From assembly GCA_037355855.1 (NCBI GenBank), contig CM074760.1:6812501-6876500 (forward strand): a stretch of 64,000 nt of DNA, given 5' to 3'. The notes beneath the pieces were generated by a model. The model saw nothing but the letters and a program-made list of their open reading frames with translations. It made no database searches and was not told the DNA's origin. Made by a program: the position numbers and the translations under genes. Source of the DNA: Pseudo-nitzschia pungens. Taxonomy: Eukaryota; Bacillariophyta; Bacillariophyceae; Bacillariales; Bacillariaceae. Position 1 is the first letter of the stretch. Each line of letters starts with the position of its first letter. Of this stretch, positions 44,858 through 53,998 are shown piece after piece.

Positions 44858-44864
44858 TCATTAT
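44858..44864. other. Core site TCATTAT, right boundary of array
   Basis: Element bases to the left, host bases to the right. The same word recurs by chance or design 11 bases further right (44869-44875) in the A/T-rich flank. Confidence 0.7.
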
Positions 44865-45317
44865 TATTTCATTATTATTATTTACATTCACTCTTCGTCC
44901 TCTTATTTTAAAAAAGGCAGCACATATTCGTCTGTCCTTTTGTATTTCAAACATTCCAAGTTAGGAATGAAGTACATGAAGCTTTACAACACGGTGCTCT
45001 CACTATTTTCTTGTTCAATCCAAAACAAGCACAGTAGACTCAATAATGGCGTTCCAACCATTTTGATTGTTCTCAGAATTAGCATTTGCACATTGCAATT
45101 CTGAATGCAATACAAAAGATCTACGTCGTGCGTGAGTATCTTGGAGGCAATTTTTCCTTTCTGATCAAGAGCTCCTTACGAAAGTGTTTCGGAAGGTCAC
45201 TATTCACAAACGAACAATTCCCTTGCTTGACCAACCACTGTTGGGAAATGAATATAAATAGAATGACAAAAAGATCAAAAGAGAGTCAGGTACCGCCCGG
45301 ATGCTGAGTCATTGTTC
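44865..45317. other. Intergenic right flank of the array
   Basis: Begins with (ATT)n-like DNA matching the left flank in composition, then unique sequence. No gene seen. Confidence 0.55.
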
Positions 45318-47375
45318 TCAATTCTTAGAAGGATTATGCCAAAAGGGAAAAACACGGATTCTATCAGCACTGCTCACCTCGAATGTTTCAAAGTTATCGG
45401 GATCTCTTTCCGCATAACCCCAAATTCCAACCATGAAACGCTGGCTCAATTGACGAAGGCACGCTGCGCCCTCTGGAGTCATCATTTCGTTTTCGTACTG
45501 CAGATACACACCGTCGAGAAACGACCCTTCGTGTTCTAGCCAGCTATCGACCCGATGAAGCTCATTGTACTGAACCTGCAATTCACAGGGAATTTTAGGT
45601 GGATCGGCTACTGTCAAGAGCATAAGCTTTGGCATGGAAAAAGAACCTCTGTGATTGTTTGTAGATTTATCCCAGGATACAGAAGTCGACAGTGGCTCAT
45701 CCTCTTGTTTTTCGTCACCTCGAACATGAGCGTTCAATTGACTGGTGGTGGATGGGAATCCCTTACCAATGTAATTCGGAGATTGCGGCGATACCGGTGC
45801 GTTGTTTAAGTTTGTCTGGCTGATGGAAAGGCCAATCGAGGACAGATCGACCGATCCATTTCGGTGTCGTGAATGGCTCGCAATAGGAATTGCAGCGCTA
45901 CTGTTGACTCCTCCGCCAATGCCCATCCCGGCCAACCAACCAGAACTCATCGTCCCAAAGTGGTCATACGAGGTCACCCGACGATGTGTATGTATTGGCA
46001 AACCTTGAGTGGAGGCATCAGTTCCAAAGTCTCTTGAATCGGCCAAAGCCGCCCGGTCGAGTTCGGCTCTCAACCGGTGCATCGTAGCGACGTCGAAACT
46101 CATGATCATCGCAACATTTGAGCGTAGGTCCGGGTGACGGATCAGCAATCGAGCGAGGGCAAAAGCGGAAACTTCGTTGCCTGGCTTGATCTCGATGATG
46201 AGTTTGGATTTCTCTGAGATGGCCGACGCAGACCTCAGGACATCGATCAGAAGTGGAGGACGAACTCCGTTCGACAGGGGCATGGAAATGAGTTCCTTGA
46301 AGGTGAGATCACTGACCTTGCGCTTTGAATTTGCGTCACGTGTATCCAGTGACAATCGCTGAAAGTTTTCGTCATGCGCCAAGACCAGTTTTTCGTCCTT
46401 CGTCAGAGCAATATCGCACTCGCAAAGCTCGATCCCACAGGTCCATGCCATCTCGTATGCGCTCAATGAGTTTTCGACCGGACGTTTGTCGTTCCGATCC
46501 TTGATGTGATGGAAGCCACGGTGCGCTACCAACTTTGGAAGGAGGTCATGGGGAGGAATCGATCTAACAAGGCTCTTCAACCAATCGAATTCCATCTTCC
46601 TGATGTCGATTGCCTCTTGATGGCGAGTCTCACTGTTGCGCTTAATCAACATGTTGAAGTGGCCATCGTTGTAGGCACCATTCAACGACGCATTACTATC
46701 GTAGAAGGCAGGCTTTGCAGTATCACTACCTCCTGCAATCAATTCTCTCAAGAGACCGATTCCATCTTGCATCATGTTCTGACCCGTATAGAGGGAGGAG
46801 GTATAAAGCAAAGGAAGCAATGAACTGCTCAATCCTTTTCTATCCTTTCGATGCTTGTCTGATTTCTTGACTAGTTTTCTTAGGCCTTCCGAATTGATCG
46901 AAGCTGCACGATATACGTCCTTCATCCGGACCAAGAGCTCTTGCGCTTCGGTACCACCATCCCGCAGCGATTGGTCGGCGTAAATCTTTATGGCGTTTCC
47001 GGGATGGGCTCCGCGGGCCAACGGATCTGCACCGTCGTCTTTGGCAGAGATGCCTGTGAAGATGGTTTGCCAGATGTCTTCTCGTGCACTTCGAAAGTCT
47101 TCTTCAGCATCCTTCAGCGCCGTTTTCCATACGCGGATGAAAAATTGCACCTCATCGTCTCCTGATTCCTCTTGCTTTTGCTCGGCTTCATCGAAGACGA
47201 CGCTGCCATGTTTGCTCATGAGAACTGAAAGGTCTTTCATTTTGGTTGCTTTTCCATTTCTGTGTTGGTCTTCAAAAATCAAAGTCTTAATTTCGTTGTA
47301 CGGTACTAAATACAATTGAGTGTCAACCAGATCACCCTCTCTAATTGCTTCTACATGTCCACCAAATTTCACCAT
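45318..47375 (-). CDS. SPX-domain glycerophosphodiester phosphodiesterase
   Basis: 685 residues, single exon. The N-terminus MVKFGGHVEAI...YLVPYNEIKTLI and the later helix GLRKLVKKSDKHRKD mark an SPX domain (about 1-200), a sensor of inositol pyrophosphates and hence phosphate status. The GDPD catalytic domain starts at LVAHRGFHH (HRG at about 285-287), with PVENSLSAYE, ELCECDIALTKDE (metal ligands) and LVLAHDENFQRL, and continues to KLIIEIKPGNE. It hydrolyses glycerophosphodiesters to glycerol-3-phosphate plus alcohol. An insertion of about 130 residues, Ser/Gly/His-rich, splits the barrel before VQYNELHRVDSWL. This is the domain order of yeast Gde1 without ankyrin repeats, and of plant and algal SPX-GDPDs. 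Likely induced by phosphate shortage, by analogy; no such signal was read in the sequence. Confidence 0.9.
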   Translation of the reverse strand: MVKFGGHVEAIREGDLVDTQLYLVPYNEIKTLIFEDQHRNGKATKMKDLSVLMSKHGSVVFDEAEQKQEESGDDEVQFFIRVWKTALKDAEEDFRSAREDIWQTIFTGISAKDDGADPLARGAHPGNAIKIYADQSLRDGGTEAQELLVRMKDVYRAASINSEGLRKLVKKSDKHRKDRKGLSSSLLPLLYTSSLYTGQNMMQDGIGLLRELIAGGSDTAKPAFYDSNASLNGAYNDGHFNMLIKRNSETRHQEAIDIRKMEFDWLKSLVRSIPPHDLLPKLVAHRGFHHIKDRNDKRPVENSLSAYEMAWTCGIELCECDIALTKDEKLVLAHDENFQRLSLDTRDANSKRKVSDLTFKELISMPLSNGVRPPLLIDVLRSASAISEKSKLIIEIKPGNEVSAFALARLLIRHPDLRSNVAMIMSFDVATMHRLRAELDRAALADSRDFGTDASTQGLPIHTHRRVTSYDHFGTMSSGWLAGMGIGGGVNSSAAIPIASHSRHRNGSVDLSSIGLSISQTNLNNAPVSPQSPNYIGKGFPSTTSQLNAHVRGDEKQEDEPLSTSVSWDKSTNNHRGSFSMPKLMLLTVADPPKIPCELQVQYNELHRVDSWLEHEGSFLDGVYLQYENEMMTPEGAACLRQLSQRFMVGIWGYAERDPDNFETFEVSSADRIRVFPFWHNPSKN

Positions 47376-49545
47376 ACCTTGACGATTCTTTAATCGATAT
47401 CGTTATCCCTTCCACTGTTTTTCTCTTTCACCCCTTTGTTCTGCTCTTTCTCAGAATCACCTCATTTAAACGGACGATACAAACAACTATAAACTAACCA
47501 ATTGAAACGGAGATGAACTTTCAAAGTTGCTTTGTGCATAATGCCTTAGTGATTGGTAACGACCGTTGTAATTGTACTATTCGAGATGAGGAATTAGGAG
47601 TGAATAAAGTGATGCGACGGGTAAAGTTTGATTTTTCGTTGACCTGACACTTTGAACTTAAGTTTTTTTGTGATGTTTGTTTGCATATTCGAAGGGCTCT
47701 AATTCCATTTTATCAACATCACTCCTTACAAACCAATCAATTGTAATGTCAACAGACGGAATTTCAGTTGTACGTAAGGATAAGAATCTGACACGTCGAT
47801 TTCCAGATAAACGGGCGACAAAGGGTATGTTGAGCAGGGGTGATATGTTGAGTCCCACTGCCTAATCAATCCTGTGAATTGTTCTTCAGAATATTTCGCT
47901 CAGAACAAACTACATATTTCTCTTCAGAAATCCGTAGATATTAATTATGGGAAACAGACTAATTCGAAGTCGGAGTGTAACATGGTATGTATCGTACTGG
48001 AATCGCTCAACTAAAATTTCTACAGGGAAGTCGTACAGTTTTGTACATGTATTCGATTCGAAGCAATTTTTTGATTGGTCAAATACACGTCGTTCATAAC
48101 TTACTAGACACGCAATTTGCCCCCTACCGTATCAGGTGATCTGGAGGGTGCAGACGTTCGTAACTTACTTCTGCCATGATGAAAAACATACGTACCTCCT
48201 GGGGGAAGATCTCACGTTACGGAAGTTTTTCATACCGTACGGTAAATCTTAAGGTCTTATGCGTCCCTAATCTTACCCTCTTCCAGACTGCATAGGAGTC
48301 ATCCGTAAGTTACGGTAATTACCTACAGGTATGGAAACAATAGTTCCGAGTTCCAACCGACACCATTCCGTTGAAAGGGTCAGTAGTAATTACGAAGTAT
48401 TTACGTACGAGAAAGAATAATTTTTTTCAACAAGAAGCTTGGGACCTACGGTAAGGTTTAGCTGATCAAGGTCAAGATAAGTCAAAATGAAGTCCCGGCT
48501 GGTCCTCGGCTTGCAAAGTGGTGCATTGTAACCTTCTGGATTGGAAGCTCCCTGCTTAAAAAAGGAATCTAAATAGTATTACAACTACTACGTATTTCTT
48601 CTTATCATAGTACAATTCGAGTGATCCCTAGCCTTAGTAGTACTAGCTAGTACTACTTCGTGTTCACATGTCATCATATTTTTTCTGTCGTACATGTACA
48701 CCACTTTGTACATGGAAATTGCAGTCAGACTCACAAACAAATTATTCACAATCTAGAGCACTCAGATAAAGTATGCATGTGCTAATAGCAATTATCTACA
48801 GTCATTTGATAATGATGTATTGAATGCAGACTACGAATGTAAACATCATCCGATAATGATGGGAGTATCAAGAGCTTCTTCAGCAATCGTTCCTAGTAGT
48901 AGTACTTATATACTGGTGCTGTTCAATAAACAGAACCCAAACTTACTACTATCACTTGACCTACACTTGAGATAAAGCACCATGTGGCACCTTCCACCAT
49001 TTTGTTGAATACATTGAAATATTCAGCGGGAATAGGTCAATGTGCATATTTTTATAGACATTTCATTGACACAGAGGATATTCTTTGTTCAATTTCAATG
49101 CACACCTTCCGACTCGAACGTTTTCCCAGTGCAAAAACTCATTCATTGGGGGGTTAGATAGTAGTATCTTACTCCTGGATTTTCGTATTCATATCTCCTC
49201 TCATGATGGCCAGTTACTTCATCACAGCGTTCAATCAAGACGGCAGACTTATAGTAGGAAGCACCAGTTCTGTTGCCTACTAGTACTACGACTAAAAGAA
49301 CAATGAGTGAATCGAGATGAATCAACTACTTTTTGTGTCTTCGTTCCTATTATCAGTAAGTTTTTCGCAAATATTAAGTCTATGGCAATCAGATATCGCA
49401 GTGAAAACCTCACTTTTCCATCGTTCTGGTTTTGTATGCATCCTTATTTACTGCATTACGCATTAGCTCAATCGATGGTATCGGGAAAACGATATCACAT
49501 TCCATAATTCTACGTTTTTAGTGTTCAGAATACGTCATGTCATGC
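47376..49545. other. Long intergenic stretch, no gene seen
   Basis: Unique DNA to about 48100, then GTACGGTAAATCTTAAGG-type words to 48470, then A/T-rich DNA with CTAGTAGTAC patches at 48630-48660 and 48890-48910. Short frames only. Confidence 0.6.
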
Positions 49546-49926
49546 TTACTCCGCCTTTTTTTCTTCGGGGCACGGAGAGCCCGTGTCGGCAACGCAGGAG
49601 TAGTCGGTAGTTTCCTTTCGCTGTTTGACAAGATCCGAAGTCTTGCGGTAGTTTTTCTTCGATTCGGCGATTTTCTGTCTCATTCGCTCTTTTGCTGCTT
49701 CGGCGGCTGCCTTCTGCGCATCTGTAAGATCGTCGGCCGCAAAAGCAAGTCCAGGAGCTACAACGATAGCACCCATCACAGCAAAAGCTGCCGATCTGCG
49801 TGTCACCAAAGGCTCGACAGCTTTCCCGGTTGTTGAGGGAGTTGCAAGTGGGGCCAACGCACTACAAGATCCCAGCGAAGCTGCCACCGCGGCAACTTTG
49901 CACGCCATAGATGTGATTCCTTTCAT
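49546..49926 (-). CDS. Small thylakoid-lumen protein precursor (twin-arginine)
   Basis: 126 residues. It has a tripartite presequence: a signal peptide (MACKVAAVAASLGSCSA, then LAPLA at the expected plastid-type cleavage), a transit-like stretch, and a thylakoid-transfer segment VTRRSAAFAVMGAIVVAPGLAFA with the twin arginines at 43-44 and cleavage after AFA at about 63. The mature protein would be only about 63 residues, highly charged and helical (AEAAKERMRQKIAESKKNYRK) with a two-cysteine end (DYSCVADTGSPCPEEKK). That layout recalls small extrinsic photosystem II subunits such as nuclear PsbT-type proteins, but I cannot assign it. Lumenal location is well supported; function is not. Confidence 0.8.
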   Translation of the reverse strand: MKGITSMACKVAAVAASLGSCSALAPLATPSTTGKAVEPLVTRRSAAFAVMGAIVVAPGLAFAADDLTDAQKAAAEAAKERMRQKIAESKKNYRKTSDLVKQRKETTDYSCVADTGSPCPEEKKAE

Positions 49927-50629
49927 GGTTGTAAGCGTTGTCTAGGTCGCGACTGTAACTACGAGATCTTCCGTCGGTGATGCTGATGTTGTACCCGATG
50001 ATACCAAGGAGGTGCTTTTCGACGTTTTCGACTCAGACTCTCAAAGCACAATGCACAAAGTCAATGTGCCAAACTTCAAAGATCGTTCAATCCAATCCGT
50101 GCGCTGTCACTGTACGTACGTGCCTTCGTACATTTACCTCTTACAGTATGCGCTTACGTAATCTTACCCTTGCAAAATTGGTAAGATATCGTTGTTCACC
50201 TCTGAACATCAAAAAGTGCAATCGCACTTACGACGGTTCCATTCTTGCGCGAAGTCCGTAAGAAAACTTACCGCAGTCAACTTCTACCGTACGGTAAGGT
50301 TAATTACCGTACATCAGGATGGGAATCTCAACTCCCAAGTTTTTAGGAACCGCTGACATCAACGCCATCCGACATCCATCAGACATCGGTCATGAGTTTC
50401 CGTAACTCATGACTCATGACTCAATAATGATAGCTGTTTACGACGCCTGGGAGTGGAGAAAACTTTCGAAAACGAATTTGATCAGGGAAGAATCTGACCA
50501 CAATCTGTACACAACAATGACAGGTGAAAACTTACACGTACCGTATTCGGCAAGGCTGTGCATTGCTTCGTTTGCCTAATGCATTGTTTGTAAAGTGGTA
50601 CCAGCTACGATACCTAGATTGAGACGAAG
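49927..50629. other. Shared upstream region of two divergent genes
   Basis: Lies between the lumen-protein gene (-) and the kinase gene (+). Contains TACCGTACGGTAAGGTTAAT at 50285-50304 and a CATGAGT/ACTCATG repeat at about 50390-50420. No gene seen. Confidence 0.55.
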
Positions 50630-51779
50630 ATGAAGACTGCTGAGGCCCTCGCTCTTTGTAAATTGGCCGACGCCGACGTGACGGCCGTCAATTCACAATC
50701 CCAGATTGCAAGTCTTTGGGCGGGGATGGGCTCGATCGTCCGTCTCAAATGTGACAAAAACTCCAAATCTTCCGGCAAGACACAGAAAACAATCATAGCG
50801 AAAAAAATTAAGTGCTTGAATGCTCGATCTTTCGGTGACAAACGCAAGGCGGCCTCATATCGAGTGGAAGCCTCATTCTACGGGAGCCTCTACTGCCGAG
50901 AGCTCTCAGAGCAAGGCATCTGCTGCGAAGGGTTGCACACCGAAGACGATGGGATGGGGTCTATAACCATATTAATGGAACCACTGCCGAACCATACCCT
51001 GCATTACATGAATGGAAAGATTGCCGAGGCGGCGGTCCGGTCGGTCGCAAAGCTTCACGCATACTTCTGGGGGATCTCAAAATCCACGTCTGCGGTGAAC
51101 GATGTGGGCCTTGCAGAGCAGGGGACTTATTGGTATTTGGATACGCGACCCGACGAATACGACAACATGGACGGTCGTCGTGGATTATCGGGAAGACTCA
51201 AACGGGCCGCACATGGAATTGACACCGCCCTAAAAGATCACGAATACCAGACCATTTGCCATGGAGATTTGAAGGCCTGCAATATGTCAATGAGCCGGGA
51301 CCCTTCCTATGTGACCTTTGTGGATTTCCAATACATCGGCAAGGCCTGCCCAGCGAAGGACCTTGCCTATCTCTTTGTTTGTGGCATGGACATTGATGAC
51401 GACTTTGAGGAGAGGCAAGAGGACGAACTCCTTCGCTTGTACATCGACGAATTGGCAGCAAATGGCGTTGGAAAAGATAAGGATGCTCCGTTACCAACGC
51501 TGGAACGATTGAAAGAAGCACTGTGAGTGCAACTATTTTGAAGACTGGTGCATGTTGTCTTGTTTGCCTGATTGGACTTGTCACTTGCTAATCGTCTCTC
51601 CGTATTTTTTCGATGCTTCGTACGTCTACATATTTTTTCTTTTCAAAATTTACAGAGATTTATCCTACTGCGATTTGTATCGTTGGATGCTAGGATGGGG
51701 GGTTTGGGGTAACGGATTTCTAGAGGACAGAGTGGAAAGATGTATGAACAATTTTGGTAACGTCTACGACATGATATAG
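50630..51779 (+). CDS. CHK/EcKinase-like (APH-superfamily) small-molecule kinase, two exons
   Basis: Exons 50630-51522 and 51656-51779; a 133-base intron with donor GTGAGT and acceptor TTTACAG. The spliced frame has 338 residues. Without splicing the frame ends at LKEAL; the second exon restores LDLSYCDLYRWMLGWGVWGN, the usual C-terminal helix of this family. Catalytic loop HGDLKACNM (about 211-219, Asp and Asn in place) and metal-binding DFQYIGKACPAKDLAYLF (D232) are clear. SIVRLKCD and ASFYGSLYCRELSE supply the N-lobe nucleotide-binding strands. Relatives (DUF1679/ecdysteroid-kinase-like, CHK) phosphorylate small hydroxyl compounds such as steroids, choline or antibiotics; the substrate here is unknown. 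Confidence 0.87.
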
Positions 51780-52048
51780 CACCGCAGAGACACACAGATT
51801 TGACATCGGTATGTTCCAAGGATGTGCTCTGCGTTCTACGCAAATGATGATATTTGAGTCTCAGTTGGATCCACCCCAGATACAAAATCGTCTTTCTCTT
51901 AGAATTGATCATCTGCTGCTCAATACAAATGAATGCTGAGGTGAGATTTACATTTAACTGTGTTTATTTTTGAAGCCTCCAATATCTGAAGTTTAGGACT
52001 AGTTCAGTGTTATGGGTGTAAAGCATTGATCATGTGCAATTAGAGTGT

Positions 52049-52147
52049 TACTACGAGGTTCCTAACAACTGTCCCTCAGTTCAACGAACGGGACCGTGTA
52101 CTAATTTCAACTTGGACTTGGGGAGAGGTGTTTAGAGTTCCGTAATA
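52049..52147. mobile_element. Diverged palindromic mini-element, copy C
   Basis: Same plan as copies A and B: TACTACGAGGTTCC at the left, ACTGTCCC arm, GTACTAATTTCAACTTGGAC in the loop region and GGAGAGGTGTTTAGAGTTCC at the right. Older, with mismatches in both arms. Confidence 0.6.
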
Positions 52148-52454
52148 CCAACATTCACATTATGTTCACTATGCCATGGACAGTTTTGATGTGAATCCAA
52201 TGAAAAAAATCATAATGGGACACAGCGGAACAACGAGAAGGAGATGGGAAGGTTGTTGATTTGCAGCACTGTTATCTTCAAAATTGGAGGAAGTTCATCG
52301 GAATGGAAATGGATCAGCATGGAAGATTACACGTACTGTAGTTATCATACTAGCAACAATCATATTGACGATGCGAATCACTAAGTGAAATGTTGCACTC
52401 ATAGAAGTAAAAATCTTCCTAGTATTATCCTTTCCCTTTTCCCTCACACTTATT

Positions 52455-52496
52455 TTCACGAAAACTCGGGGGGCAGGTGTTAGGAATTCCGTAGTA
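52455..52496. mobile_element. Fragment of mini-element, copy D (right half)
   Basis: CGAAAACTCGGGGGGCAGGT then GTTAGGAATTCCGTAGTA matches the right arm of copies A-C. No left arm found upstream. Confidence 0.5.
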
Positions 52497-52860
52497 CGTA
52501 AGGTCAGTACAGACGGGTAACTTACCCGTTGAGATTACGTAGGACGACCAATCGTACAAAACCTAGGCAAGCTTTCGCGCAGCCAACGAATACAGAGTTT
52601 TCTTCTCTCTTTTTAACGCATGGGAAGAAAATTTCAGGTTTTTCCTCTCCCGAACACTTAAGGCACAACGTACATACAAACGTTGAAGAATCCAAGCTGA
52701 CAGTAGACATCGATTGCAATTTTGGAAAGAACATCGCCGTAAGGAGCCAGTATCAGACCCATTAGCAGAAATGAGAAGTATCAAATTTGTTTACTACAGT
52801 GATAACACATTTTTGAGAACAAATATCAATACTAAACAGGAAGAATAAACGAAAGTTACG

Positions 52861-53868
52861 ATGGAGCCTCGACAAACGGGTTATCACGGGCCCTTACCGA
52901 ATTCTTTCAGGCGTGGATTGAATTCTCTAGAAGTAAACTATCCTGGTTGCGAGAAAGACTTGGTCGTCGCCAGGGAGTGTCTCGAGTACGGACTGAAAGC
53001 TGAGTTTCTGAAAGCATTTCGAATACTCAAAGGAAAACAAATAGCTCACGAGCACTACCTGGAGGCTAGTAGTGGCTCGAATAATTTCAATACATTTGAA
53101 CTAAATTATCCCGGGAATGGAGCAGACAAAAAAGACTTGCAAAATTGGTTCAATGAAAATCCACCGAGTCAAAAGAATGTGAAGATTTTCCATGAACGAC
53201 TTGTGGGTCTGCGCAACAAGAATGCCGTCTTCAAAGGTGATCGATCTCATCCAAACATAGTCGCATTGCTGAAATTAAAGTTGTCCTATCCAGGATGCGA
53301 AAAAGACGTCCAAGATGCTTTGCAGGTACATTACACCCTGCCAATCACAATGTTTCCAAATGTCCTTCATTCTTTACGAGTCAAGCAAGCTTTATACAGA
53401 AACGATCGATCTCACTGGAGACTTGTGAAGTTGGATGATCTAGAACTCACTTATCCGAACTGGCGAAAAGATTTCAACGAAGTTGAAGACTGGCACGTTC
53501 ACAACGAAGATAATCGTGAAAATGCCGCAATTTTCCGTGAAATTATCGGAGGAATGCTGGAACAAGAGGAAATGTATATTGGTTGGAATCACGAACGAAT
53601 GAGAGCCAAATTGGACGAACAGCACTCATTGGATTATTCGGGTTCAGTTACAACTGGAACTAGAGGTGACTTTTTTGACGCAGACGTAAAGGCAAGCTAT
53701 AACGTTGAAAGGGAAGAGCGCTACGATGGATCTTCGTTCGAAAAAGAACGGTATATGAAGGAAAAGAAGAATCACATATCACATTTCGACTCCCGACGGA
53801 GAGATACAATTGCAGAATTTCAAGAAGAAGAAAGAGACGTCCAAATCGAGTACCATCGACATTTCTGA
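52861..53868 (+). CDS. Protein of four YPG repeats, unknown function
   Basis: 335 residues, single exon. Four repeats of about 55-60 residues, each with the consensus L-x-L-x-Y-P-G/N-x-x-K-D: SLEVNYPGCEKDL (YPG at 27), FELNYPGNGADKKDL (83), LKLSYPGCEKDV (143), LELTYPNWRKDF (198). Between them the pattern F-x-x-x-L-x-x-L-R-x-K followed by a short basic-acidic loop (KGDRSHPN, RNDRSHWR) recurs, so each unit is probably a helical hairpin plus a strand. The last 100 residues are highly charged and lack the repeat (EREERYDGSSFEKERYMKEKKN). No signal peptide or membrane segment. I do not recognise a named family; it may be a diatom lineage-specific repeat protein. The gene ends 130 bases from the convergent helicase gene. 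Confidence 0.8.
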   Translation: MEPRQTGYHGPLPNSFRRGLNSLEVNYPGCEKDLVVARECLEYGLKAEFLKAFRILKGKQIAHEHYLEASSGSNNFNTFELNYPGNGADKKDLQNWFNENPPSQKNVKIFHERLVGLRNKNAVFKGDRSHPNIVALLKLKLSYPGCEKDVQDALQVHYTLPITMFPNVLHSLRVKQALYRNDRSHWRLVKLDDLELTYPNWRKDFNEVEDWHVHNEDNRENAAIFREIIGGMLEQEEMYIGWNHERMRAKLDEQHSLDYSGSVTTGTRGDFFDADVKASYNVEREERYDGSSFEKERYMKEKKNHISHFDSRRRDTIAEFQEEERDVQIEYHRHF

Positions 53869-53998
53869 TGAAAAATTCACTTTTTCGAAGACAACAGTGG
53901 TGTGAACGTTCGAGACCAACATAGAAAAACAACTCAACCAACTATTTAGTGACATTTATCTGATTTTGGCAAATTAGTCTTCATCATAGCAGCTTTCA

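Larger units (their letters stand above)
51780..52860. other. Intergenic stretch with two diverged mini-elements
   Basis: Holds mini-element copy C (52049-52147) and a right-hand fragment D (52455-52496). Otherwise unique, A/T-rich; no gene seen. Confidence 0.55.

Noticed and set aside
34687..44864. Interpretation of the array as LTR retrotransposon or DIRS element
   Set aside because: No reverse transcriptase, RNase H or LTR is present; the only gene is a tyrosine recombinase.
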